Assembly: GCA_039105265.1 (NCBI GenBank)
Contig: JAPFFF010000049.1
Location: forward strand, 827,501 to 891,500
Length of the DNA stretch: 64,000 bases
Source of the DNA: Tritrichomonas musculus
Taxonomy: Eukaryota; Parabasalia; Tritrichomonadida; Tritrichomonadidae
Reading direction: 5' to 3'
Shown: positions 9,525 through 17,301 of the stretch, piece after piece
How positions within the stretch are numbered: the stretch's first letter is position 1
Layout: the number at the start of each line of letters is the position of its first letter
Notes under the pieces: model-generated
What the model was told of the DNA's origin: nothing
The model's database searches: none
What the model saw: the letters and a program-made list of their open reading frames with translations, nothing else
Program-made: the position numbers and the translations under genes

Positions 9525-9776
9525 ATGGGTATTGGCATCTTCAAGAAGATTAAGAACGCTTTCAAGAACGTCGGCAGTAAGCTCAAGAATGCAGCTCAAA
9601 CTGTCATCCGCAACATCCCAAGGGCAGTTGATATTGGAAAGGGGATCATCAATAGGATCAAGCCAATCGCCGACTTCATACCAGGTGTTGGACCAGTTGT
9701 AGACACCATCAGCACTGGACTCAATTACGTAAGCAAAGCTAATGATATAGGCAAATCCATACTGGACAAGGTTTGA
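9525..9776 (+). CDS. small basic/hydrophobic minor capsid-like protein (B)
   Basis: The start at 9525 (MGIGIFKKIKNAFKNVG) is chosen because it follows tttttgtatataccaa and matches the start of the C homologue (27638-27892). The 83-residue protein has a basic amphipathic N-terminus, then IKPIADFIPGVGPVVDTIS, a mildly hydrophobic helix with Gly/Pro. This plan resembles small membrane-active capsid proteins such as adenovirus pVI or pX, an inference by pattern only. It diverges from the capsid gene. Element A has a longer counterpart at 62360-62764. Confidence 0.7.
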   Translation: MGIGIFKKIKNAFKNVGSKLKNAAQTVIRNIPRAVDIGKGIINRIKPIADFIPGVGPVVDTISTGLNYVSKANDIGKSILDKV

Positions 9777-9826
9777 TCATCATAGAATATCCACATACAT
9801 ATGAATATATTTTTGTCCGTTTTGAA

Positions 9827-10261
9827 ATGAATTGCGATATCAGGGTTATAAATGATAACAAGATGGAGCAACGCACGTTCAACTCAGTAGAGGAGTTCGA
9901 CCTGTTCTACCAGAAGTACAAGGACATGTTCAATGAGAAGACCACCAATTACCTCAATAAAACCTACAAAATAATCACCCCCGAATGCGAGTACAGGATT
10001 ACCAAACGCACTGGCAAGGATGGCTCTAGTAATGTGTTTCTCAAGAAGATCACCAAGCAAGCCGATAATGACAACCTGGTGGAGATCCAATTTGCAAGCA
10101 TTCGAGCTGACATCAATGCATTGCAGTTAACAGTAGATGAATACACCAAGCGGATTACCACTCTGGAGAACACCATTGGCGTGATCACCACAAAAATAAA
10201 TCAGCTCACCAGTACTGTGAATGAGTGTACTGATGCAGTGAACAGTCTCCTGAGGCATTAG
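9827..10261 (+). CDS. conserved coiled-coil protein (B)
   Basis: The start at 9827 (MNCDIRVINDNKMEQRTF) follows tatatttttgtccgttttgaa. The 144-residue product matches the C homologue at 27165-27611: an N-terminal domain with EEFDLFYQKYKDMFNEKT and YLN.TYKIITP...YRITK, then a C-terminal heptad region (IRADINALQLTVDEYTKR... to the end) likely to form a coiled coil or trimeric stalk. It lies in the invertible morphogenesis block. Function unknown; virion component suspected. Confidence 0.7.
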   Translation: MNCDIRVINDNKMEQRTFNSVEEFDLFYQKYKDMFNEKTTNYLNKTYKIITPECEYRITKRTGKDGSSNVFLKKITKQADNDNLVEIQFASIRADINALQLTVDEYTKRITTLENTIGVITTKINQLTSTVNECTDAVNSLLRH

Positions 10262-10485
10262 ATCTTGGAATTATTTGGGATTACCTGGTGATTGAGTGAG
10301 TGGTGTAGAGTTGATGATGTTGACTTAATGATTGGGTCATGCACGACACACCCCTTATCTTCATATTTTGGGACTGTGGGTTTGGTACAACTCATAGTTC
10401 GCCTATTTCGCATGTGACGTTCCAGGTGATTGAAATACGTAAGCCCATTTGAATCTCTTAATACACGGCGTTCCTCATACGACAT
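10258..10485 (-). CDS. small basic conserved protein (B)
   Basis: A 75-residue protein (MSYEERRVLRDSNGLTYFNHLE...) rich in Arg/His, homologous to 26930-27163 in C. The most conserved part is the C-terminus, SLNHQVIPNNSKI here and SLNHSVVPINSKI in C. Its stop overlaps that of the upstream convergent gene by four bases, and its start faces the 10520 gene across 34 bp. No family is recognised. Confidence 0.65.
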   Translation of the reverse strand: MSYEERRVLRDSNGLTYFNHLERHMRNRRTMSCTKPTVPKYEDKGCVVHDPIIKSTSSTLHHSLNHQVIPNNSKI

Positions 10486-10519
10486 TTAATCTTGAAAAAA
10501 CACTTTTTTTCATATCTAA
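10486..10519. promoter_or_regulatory. compact divergent promoter in B
   Basis: Only 34 bp separate two start codons facing away from each other (10485 minus, 10520 plus). The stretch has a T-rich run ending 10 bases before each ATG on both strands, the same motif found before most genes here. It must serve both genes. Confidence 0.55.
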
Positions 10520-10753
10520 ATGACTGAATTGGGTGAATACAAGAAGGAGATTCCAGAGCTTAAGCGCATCAAACACGATCTCAAGGAGAAGTGCTATATG
10601 TATAAGGGCCACCTCAATAACATCAAAGGGGGTATGCTGGGTAGCAATGGACTAGCCGTTCGTGAATCACTGATTGAGGATATCAATAGTCTGAAGGAGA
10701 AGGTCGCCAAACTCGAGAATGAGCTCGCTGAATTAGCAAGCGATAACCACTAA
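10520..10753 (+). CDS. short coiled-coil protein with GMLGSNG motif (B)
   Basis: A 77-residue protein, MTELGEYKKEIPELKRIK..., made of two charged helices joined by the strictly conserved GMLGSNGLAVRESLIEDI found also in the C copy (26683-26913). The C-terminal helix has a clear heptad pattern (LKEKVAKLENELAEL). It looks like an antiparallel hairpin or oligomerisation protein. It is the last gene of the inverted block, just before the 82-bp inverted repeat and the integrase. Confidence 0.7.
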   Translation: MTELGEYKKEIPELKRIKHDLKEKCYMYKGHLNNIKGGMLGSNGLAVRESLIEDINSLKEKVAKLENELAELASDNH

Positions 10754-10756
10754 ATA

Positions 10757-10838
10757 TGGGGTCGACGGGATTTCCCGCAGACCCAGATTTCATGGAGATA
10801 ACCACTAAATATGGGGTGTGGTAGAATTCTACCAGACC
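10757..10838 (+). repeat. 82-bp inverted repeat of B, left copy, with two hairpins
   Basis: Nearly identical (about two mismatches by eye) to the reverse complement of 19951-20032. It contains two hairpin-forming palindromes: GGGTC...GACCC at 10759-10784, and a GAATTC-centred one at 10815-10838 with arms TGGTA/TACCA. It sits immediately before the integrase promoter. Its partner lies between the fibre and polymerase genes, so the pair brackets about 9.1 kb. Confidence 0.85.
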
Positions 10839-10866
10839 GATTGAGACCACTATTTTTGCACATTAA

Positions 10867-12093
10867 ATGACTGACAACAGGAAATCGTTCAAGATATTCG
10901 ACAATGAGTACAATTCGCTGCTCAAGTACCCATTCAAATCCAAGATATCGAAACTGGACCCATCGCAGTTCATCATCAACCCAGAAACTCATCATGAGCC
11001 ATTCGTGAAGGACTTCAAATTGAAATCATGCAGTCCCTATTCAAAACCGGATTTCTCATTGGAACCCGGATGCTGGGAAGTCGATTTGATGTTTGTGAAG
11101 TACACCACAAGGGCTGATGGAACCGAGTCCGTGGTAGTCCATGAAACCATTTACCTCATCATGGTGAATGTCAACACACGGTATCTAATTGTGGAACCGC
11201 TTAAGAACAGACTAGCTGATACCATCAAGACCGCATACACCAAAATCATTCTTGAGAAATATGATGACTTCAAATTCAATACCATCAAATGCGATGGTGA
11301 GAATAACCTACTCAAAGTGCTTGATATACTTGGCCGCTACAATCCATCCAGAAGTAAATATAGAGGTACCAAAAATGTGTTGATTGACCGCAATGCAGTG
11401 ATTGTCGATAAATCCAAACACAACAACGCTCACAAAATCGTTGATGCAACCATCAGGACACTCCGTAATGCATTCGGTTTAGATAATCGTCGGATTGGAG
11501 ACCCATACCTGATGCAACAGATGGTCCACTTCTATAACAACACACCACATCGGTCTCTACGAATGCCCAATCCCAATTACCGAGATGATGGAATCCAATA
11601 TGACCCGTATCTAGCAAGGGAACCAAAGTGGATATACTACACACCCAATCAAATGCAGCACAACCCAGATTTGGAGTGGAGATACATCAGGGATTGCCAA
11701 CGGAAGCTACGTCGAGTCAAAAATAATATGCAAATGGGTGGACTGCTGAGCTATCGCAAGGGCAATATCATATTGGTCCATTACGATACATCCAAAACTG
11801 AGAAGAAGCATGAGAAGCAGAGGCGTGTGTTCAATGAGATTGCCGAATTCATTAGATACCATAATGGGAACGTCGAATGTAAACTGCTGAAGCCATATCA
11901 TAGATTCCAGTTGAATGATGATAATCAAGCAGGAACTGCGTTCTATGTACCGTATACCAAAACCAAAACTGGTCGAACGCCTAAGTCTGATGATGAGCGA
12001 GCTACCGTAACTGTCCCCATTATGTATACCCGATTCGTGGCACCCAATTATGCATCACTAGGTGAAGACTATAAGCAGTACTTTGCTATATAA
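10867..12093 (+). CDS. INT: retrovirus-like integrase (B)
   Basis: A 408-residue protein of the rve/DDE integrase superfamily as in Polintons. Acidic catalytic positions are readable in CWEVDLMFVKY (about residue 60), IKCDGENN (about 142) and the VDATIRTLRNAFG helix (about 190), followed by HFYNNTPHRSLR. A C-terminal SH3-like segment (GNIILVHYD, then VFNEIAEFI) resembles integrase DNA-binding domains. It makes the 6-bp target duplication on insertion. C has a longer homologue (30930-32285). The next gene starts three bases after its stop, suggesting co-expression. Confidence 0.9.
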   Translation: MTDNRKSFKIFDNEYNSLLKYPFKSKISKLDPSQFIINPETHHEPFVKDFKLKSCSPYSKPDFSLEPGCWEVDLMFVKYTTRADGTESVVVHETIYLIMVNVNTRYLIVEPLKNRLADTIKTAYTKIILEKYDDFKFNTIKCDGENNLLKVLDILGRYNPSRSKYRGTKNVLIDRNAVIVDKSKHNNAHKIVDATIRTLRNAFGLDNRRIGDPYLMQQMVHFYNNTPHRSLRMPNPNYRDDGIQYDPYLAREPKWIYYTPNQMQHNPDLEWRYIRDCQRKLRRVKNNMQMGGLLSYRKGNIILVHYDTSKTEKKHEKQRRVFNEIAEFIRYHNGNVECKLLKPYHRFQLNDDNQAGTAFYVPYTKTKTGRTPKSDDERATVTVPIMYTRFVAPNYASLGEDYKQYFAI

Positions 12094-12096
12094 TAA

Positions 12097-12429
12097 ATGC
12101 CAAAGCGCTATTTCCATACACAGACCACTGAGTTTAAGCTACCTGAGGACTTCATATATAGTCGCAATAAGAAGTACATCGTAGTGCAGTATGTGGGAGC
12201 TATCCTGAATAAGACCATCATCGGTGATTTGATGGTACACTCGGATATTGTTGAATTCGACCCATACTGTGACCACTTCATAATGCTAGCCAACAGACGG
12301 CAAACCAAGTATCGCAAATATGAGATGCTCAATAGGACCAAGCGGGATTTCAAAATATGGTTCACAGACCTGTATGGTAATGAGATAAAACCCGATGCAT
12401 TCGTGCTATCGTGCTTGCTAATCTATTGA
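12097..12429 (+). CDS. conserved 110-residue protein after the integrase (B)
   Basis: Starts MPKRYFHTQTTEFKLP and is strongly conserved with C 32291-32683: YFHTQ.TEF.LP..F..SRNKKYIV.QYVGAI, LMVHSDIV, KRD.KIWFTDLYGN. It is rich in beta strands, and its size would suit a single jelly-roll or similar structural domain, though I do not recognise a family with confidence. Polintons normally carry a penton-like minor capsid protein, and this is one candidate. It sits three bases after the integrase stop with no promoter motif of its own. Confidence 0.7.
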   Translation: MPKRYFHTQTTEFKLPEDFIYSRNKKYIVVQYVGAILNKTIIGDLMVHSDIVEFDPYCDHFIMLANRRQTKYRKYEMLNRTKRDFKIWFTDLYGNEIKPDAFVLSCLLIY

Positions 12430-12467
12430 CCACAGTATGGCCCATATAGGAGTTTATTTTTGGGTAA

Positions 12468-14018
12468 ATGCTTGATGAATACTTAGATGTTTATAATATG
12501 AAACCAGGTCAATATCGCGAATTGCCGTACTCAAAATATTTATCAGCTGTGTACCTCGATGTTGATAAGGTTACCAAATTATATTTCCCACGTGATTTAG
12601 TTCCACCACCAGTCGTTCATGACTATACGATTGATAAAGTCGGAGCTACATTCACAATGAATTCGTATGAAGAGGTCCCTACATACATCTGGAGATCCAA
12701 ATTTGTGGCCTCGAAGAATGATTATTGCATGATCCTAGTTCGGGGACCCAATAATAATAGACTCAGAGCAAATTCATATATAGCCTACCCCAGAAAATAT
12801 TTCAAGGATACAGTTCTTGCAAACACAACTAAATCACCTGGTGATCATCCAATAGGGTTTGAGATATCGGTTTATTCAAATCCATTACTGTTACCAACCA
12901 TATATTGCTTTGAACAACTTCCGCTATTCCAGGTGAATCAGACAGCTCAGCCAGATAGTGGTCCAAAACCCATACAATTTTCATTCACAAATGATGCAGT
13001 TTTTGGTAGATCCCCACCTCGTAAAAGGATTATGGTCAATGATGAGACTTCCCCATTCAAGCGAAGGATTAAAGATTGGTATCACAAGCACACAACATAT
13101 CACCCTCGGAAAAAGCTTATATCTAATGAGTACAGCAGTGATGATGCGACAGCTCTCAACCCCTCCGGGGATGATGCGACAGCTCTCAACCCCTTTGGGG
13201 GTGAGGTTAGGAGTGCTAGGAGTGATGAAGCTAGTGAGAGTAGCGATCATGAGCAAAGTACATATGACCCACGTGAAGCTGAATATAGGGATAATGAGGT
13301 GCGAAATCAGCCAAAGGTTAGCCCAAATGGGGTATATATGTCCACCGATAAGAGACCAGGGACGAAATCCGTTGTTGCTCGAAAAACAAATGGTTCATTA
13401 CAAGAATATCGAGTTGGGAAACGCGCAATGACTGATATACGTCGTAAGCTACAGCATTCGCAGAGGCACTCACAGGGACATCCAGCACAGGCTCTCAGCC
13501 TCTCCGGGGATGAGTATTCCAGTGATGATGCGCGAGCTCTCAGCCCCTCCGGGGATGATGCGACAGCTCTCAACCCCTTTGGGGGTGATTCACAGAGAGG
13601 GCTTAGAGATAGAACTCGCGATCTGGATCAGTATTCATATGAATCTCAAGACAACTCCAATACTAGAACACCTAAGCGTTCATCTAGAGTATCATCTAGG
13701 GTATCAGTTCCAAAGCATTCCAGTTCGGTGAAATTCGGTAAATCATTTAAACCATATCGGGAGAAATTCACACCCCAATTCAAGGGTAATATCATGGACA
13801 CCACATTTGAGTATGAAATGCCGCCTGAGCGCAGTGATGAATATAGTGAACAGGAACTGAGTTCGCAATATGAGGAGGAAGTTGAGCCAGAGGCCAAGCC
13901 AGAGGCCAAGCCAGAGCCAGAGGCAATCGAACCACCTCGTAGGCACAAACGCAATACAAAAATAAAATCCAAACACAGCCAAAAGCGTGAGAATTTCTTT
14001 GACCAATTCAAACCATAG
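12468..14018 (+). CDS. variable protein with repeated DDATALNP motif (B)
   Basis: A 516-residue protein. Residues 1-190 look folded and beta-rich; from about 210 the sequence is low complexity, charged and Ser/Pro/Glu-rich. Copies of a mini-repeat encoding DDATALNPSG or DDATALNPFG occur at about 13139-13201 (two) and 13480-13586 (three variants). The C-terminus has a run of EAKPEAKPEPEA. Its positional equivalent in C (32741-33736) is hardly similar, so this is a fast-evolving slot. It converges on the 14026 gene. Function unknown; surface or attachment role possible. Confidence 0.6.
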   Translation: MLDEYLDVYNMKPGQYRELPYSKYLSAVYLDVDKVTKLYFPRDLVPPPVVHDYTIDKVGATFTMNSYEEVPTYIWRSKFVASKNDYCMILVRGPNNNRLRANSYIAYPRKYFKDTVLANTTKSPGDHPIGFEISVYSNPLLLPTIYCFEQLPLFQVNQTAQPDSGPKPIQFSFTNDAVFGRSPPRKRIMVNDETSPFKRRIKDWYHKHTTYHPRKKLISNEYSSDDATALNPSGDDATALNPFGGEVRSARSDEASESSDHEQSTYDPREAEYRDNEVRNQPKVSPNGVYMSTDKRPGTKSVVARKTNGSLQEYRVGKRAMTDIRRKLQHSQRHSQGHPAQALSLSGDEYSSDDARALSPSGDDATALNPFGGDSQRGLRDRTRDLDQYSYESQDNSNTRTPKRSSRVSSRVSVPKHSSSVKFGKSFKPYREKFTPQFKGNIMDTTFEYEMPPERSDEYSEQELSSQYEEEVEPEAKPEAKPEPEAIEPPRRHKRNTKIKSKHSQKRENFFDQFKP

Positions 14019-14025
14019 TACATGT

Positions 14026-17000
14026 TTATTCACCTTCATATGTAACATTGTATTGCATAGCTTTATTTTTCCTAGAGGCCCTTTCTAGCTTATTTTGGTT
14101 TTTCATCTCAATATATCCACTACCCTCTCCGTATAATTCATATTCGATTAACGCATTGATGTTATCAATAAATCCTTGGCGAGCTTTCTTCAATTCGACT
14201 GGCGGGGCTGTTCGTGCGAACGTAACTAGATTTCCATAAAATGAAGTTTTATTTTTAGGATCTGGCTTGATTCCCTCATCGAATGTATATCCAAATCCCC
14301 ATTGAAATACAACTTCCTCTACGAAATCTAACATGTCGCTAAGCTCATTGGGTACATCTCCTTTCTTTAGGTCACCAGTTTTACGGTTAATTGCCTTGTC
14401 AATAATTTTAATCCAGGCTTGGACCTTAGGACCGACACCCTTTTGATAAGTTTGCTTATGAGTACTCCTCCAATTCGACCAATCTGGGTAGTTGAATGAT
14501 TTGCCTCTAGCAAGCTTTTTCTCAACAGCTAGTTTCATAGGAATGTCAAAGTAATAGACATATATGGCGTTGCATACCGTTAGAAAATTGGTCAGTTTCC
14601 TGATTTTGATATACTTATTATAAGTATTGTTGGACCAGAATATCTTCCATATGTGAGAGAACAGGGATGCCCAATAACTGTTAGGTGATAAACGTTTACT
14701 AATACGTGCCTTTCCAAGACCGAGATCACCATATGCAGTTTCTAGAGTATTCAAGTCCTGGGATTTCTTCAATATATATTCACCACGATCCCAATCGACA
14801 TTGGCAACATCCTTATTAAATTGCTGCATAAGCCATACATTAAATGGAGTTGCTTGACGCTTAGCCTTTGTATTACAAATTGTTTTCCAGACCTTCTTAT
14901 AAGGAGATGCATGGACTAATTTGTAACCGTTGACTATAGCTGGAGTTCCACGTTTATCAACAAGTACGATATCATCAACACGGTCACCATTAAGGTCTGT
15001 AATATTATTTCCTAATGGGTCAACACTGTTGGTTGGTAATAATCTGTACTTGGGAACTCCATTCTCATCAAGATGTTTCAAACAATATTCCTCCGCGGTA
15101 TCACGAGCTGCTGCTGCTGGAATATACTTAACTCGGAAGTTACCATTTATGACCATATCTAGGAAGTTCTTCTTGAAAGCTGAAGAATCAGCTGAGAGTG
15201 CGAGATTGCCAAACTTGTCTAAATGGCCTTTAACATTTGTAAAGTCTTTACCTGAACGCTTACCCATGAGACCACTTCGTGATTCAATAGGCACCCTTAC
15301 ATAGTCATATTGTTGTTCTTTAGTATATTTGGATTTTGGTCTGTGTACCGAACCTGGTACTTCCTTAAGTGATTTCCCACCGTATGCAATCGGAGCTTTA
15401 ACAGGTGTCCTAACATATTTATATTTAGCTAGAGTAGGTGCCTCAGACTCAACCTCAGTATCACCTTCATCCTCATCCTCCTCACCACCATCGATAATTC
15501 CATCATCATCATCAATTGCTTTAGTAGCCTTACTGGTTTTATGGGACATGTGTTCTTTAGGTGTAGAAAAAATGTTATTATTTGTATTCTCGCGATTGAC
15601 ATCTTTTTCGAAATCAGCTTCGATATCAGATTCGATACCCTCATAGACCCTAATCTTACTGATATACTTTTGTATATTTGACACCTCGGCTTCTGCTTTT
15701 GGAGTCTTTATGGTAAGCGATCGATCTTCTGCGATTGAATCCAAGTTATGTATGATGTCATCAACCATATCTCGAACCTCCCGAATCTCAAACTGGTTAA
15801 GTTCACGAGGTGCACATTCGGGGTCATCCGCAATGCGATAGTATTTGGGTAGTACCTCAATGATATCATCAGGGAGAATACGCTTTGTGCGCAGCATGTC
15901 CACATCCTGATCAATCCTATCTGCACGAGTTCCGATTTCTGGGAATATATTCGACATCGATTGGGATTCCGCCTCCTCCTCCTCTTCCTCCTCAAATTCT
16001 GGATTAACGGGTTGTCTATTGGGATTAGCATTATAATCAGGGGTGTCCTCGATTGGGACTTCGCTAGGGACTTCGCTTGGATCTCCTGGAGATTCCAATC
16101 CAGGAAAATCCGATAATGGTATCGATTGGGACTTCGCTAGGGACTTCGCTTGGTGTTCCTGGATTGGATCTCCTGGAGGTTCCTCGATAGGGACTTCGCT
16201 TGGATTTCCTTTGGGCTTCGACTGGGACTTCGCGATAGGGACTTCGCTAGGGACTTCGCTTGGATCTCCTTGGGTTTTCAAATATTTATTCGGATTTCTG
16301 AAGTAAATTGAAGCTTTCAGCTTAAGGAGGTTATTCAAACTTGCAACAGACCTAGGATCATTAAAGTCGGTGCGTACACAATCTTGTCTCATCTCATCGA
16401 TAGCATTTACTATCTCAGCCTCGTACAAGTCTGAATTATTGATGACATATATCATATTATCGATGGTTTCATCTGATACACCGCATTCACTAGATAAAAA
16501 CTTAAGAAGCTCACGGTATGCGGAGTACTTGACTTCACTATAAGCCTCCTCTTCACTTGGATCTCCTTGGGGTGCCACGATAGGGACTTCGCTAGGAACT
16601 TCGCTAGGAACTTCGCTAGGGACTTCGCTTGGATCTCCTTGGGGTTCCACTTCAGGAAATTCCGATAATGGTATCTGTGGGGGTTTCGGTTGGGATATCA
16701 AATATAGATTCGGATTTGTGAAGTAAGTCTCGGCATCATTTTTAAGTCTTTGCTTCAAAGTTTGTTTCACACCAGCGTTATTCCTGTTGAATCCATTACA
16801 CATATCATCTATGTTTTTGAGCGACTGTCGTATCTCATCATTGTACAGATCTGGATTATTGATGACATGTATCATATTATCGATGATTTCTTTTGACACA
16901 CCGCATATAACATATAATAACTTAAGAGTACCACGGAGATTGTTGTTCTGGACTTTATTCCGATAATATTCATATTTACCTGGGTCTTCGGAGTTTTTCA

Positions 17001-17283
17001 AATAATTATCTAGTTCGTAGTTGAACTCTCGGAGCCTGTACGAAAGACGGTCCTTAGTACGTTCAACTTGATCAGCCTCAATGGGATCTGATCCTTGATT
17101 TGGCCATACGCGCTTAAGCTCCAAGAACTTACTAAGCACCTTATCACCGTACAGATTTCTATCATTGATGACACCTATCATAGCGTTGATGGTTTCATCT
17201 GTTGCTTTGCATTCAGTATATATAAACTTAAGGATATTACGGTCTCTGGCGCTCTTGACTTCATTATCAATACGGGTAAGCAT
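14026..17283 (-). CDS. large conserved Polinton protein with triplicated N-terminal module (B)
   Basis: A 1085-residue protein homologous to C 33769-36345. The N-terminal third carries three copies of a helical module of about 45 residues (around residues 15, 110 and 260), recognisable by LKF/LKLLY...C...I.NMI.VIN...LY, separated by Glu/Pro/Ser repeats (GDPSEVPSEVP). An acidic linker leads to the conserved core, NGNFRVKYIP..., VDPLGN.I.DLNGDRVDDIV with a D-x-N-x-D loop like a calcium site, and GYKLV.A.PYKK.W. It lies head-to-head with the fibre gene across 18 bp. The family is unknown to me; a large structural protein is likely. Confidence 0.65.
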   Translation of the reverse strand: MLTRIDNEVKSARDRNILKFIYTECKATDETINAMIGVINDRNLYGDKVLSKFLELKRVWPNQGSDPIEADQVERTKDRLSYRLREFNYELDNYLKNSEDPGKYEYYRNKVQNNNLRGTLKLLYVICGVSKEIIDNMIHVINNPDLYNDEIRQSLKNIDDMCNGFNRNNAGVKQTLKQRLKNDAETYFTNPNLYLISQPKPPQIPLSEFPEVEPQGDPSEVPSEVPSEVPSEVPIVAPQGDPSEEEAYSEVKYSAYRELLKFLSSECGVSDETIDNMIYVINNSDLYEAEIVNAIDEMRQDCVRTDFNDPRSVASLNNLLKLKASIYFRNPNKYLKTQGDPSEVPSEVPIAKSQSKPKGNPSEVPIEEPPGDPIQEHQAKSLAKSQSIPLSDFPGLESPGDPSEVPSEVPIEDTPDYNANPNRQPVNPEFEEEEEEEAESQSMSNIFPEIGTRADRIDQDVDMLRTKRILPDDIIEVLPKYYRIADDPECAPRELNQFEIREVRDMVDDIIHNLDSIAEDRSLTIKTPKAEAEVSNIQKYISKIRVYEGIESDIEADFEKDVNRENTNNNIFSTPKEHMSHKTSKATKAIDDDDGIIDGGEEDEDEGDTEVESEAPTLAKYKYVRTPVKAPIAYGGKSLKEVPGSVHRPKSKYTKEQQYDYVRVPIESRSGLMGKRSGKDFTNVKGHLDKFGNLALSADSSAFKKNFLDMVINGNFRVKYIPAAAARDTAEEYCLKHLDENGVPKYRLLPTNSVDPLGNNITDLNGDRVDDIVLVDKRGTPAIVNGYKLVHASPYKKVWKTICNTKAKRQATPFNVWLMQQFNKDVANVDWDRGEYILKKSQDLNTLETAYGDLGLGKARISKRLSPNSYWASLFSHIWKIFWSNNTYNKYIKIRKLTNFLTVCNAIYVYYFDIPMKLAVEKKLARGKSFNYPDWSNWRSTHKQTYQKGVGPKVQAWIKIIDKAINRKTGDLKKGDVPNELSDMLDFVEEVVFQWGFGYTFDEGIKPDPKNKTSFYGNLVTFARTAPPVELKKARQGFIDNINALIEYELYGEGSGYIEMKNQNKLERASRKNKAMQYNVTYEGE

Positions 17284-17301
17284 ACCTTTATTTTATAGTA
17301 A
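17284..17301. promoter_or_regulatory. 18-bp divergent promoter in B
   Basis: Only 18 bp (acctttattttatagtaa) separate the start codons of the large 14026 gene and the fibre region. The equivalent spacer in C is 14 bp. Such spacing leaves room for leaders of only a few bases. Confidence 0.5.

Noticed and set aside
10867-12093. LTR retrotransposon or retrovirus as the source of the integrase
   Set aside because: No reverse transcriptase, gag or LTRs are present; the integrase lies among capsid, ATPase and polymerase B genes and the element has Polinton termini with 6-bp duplications.
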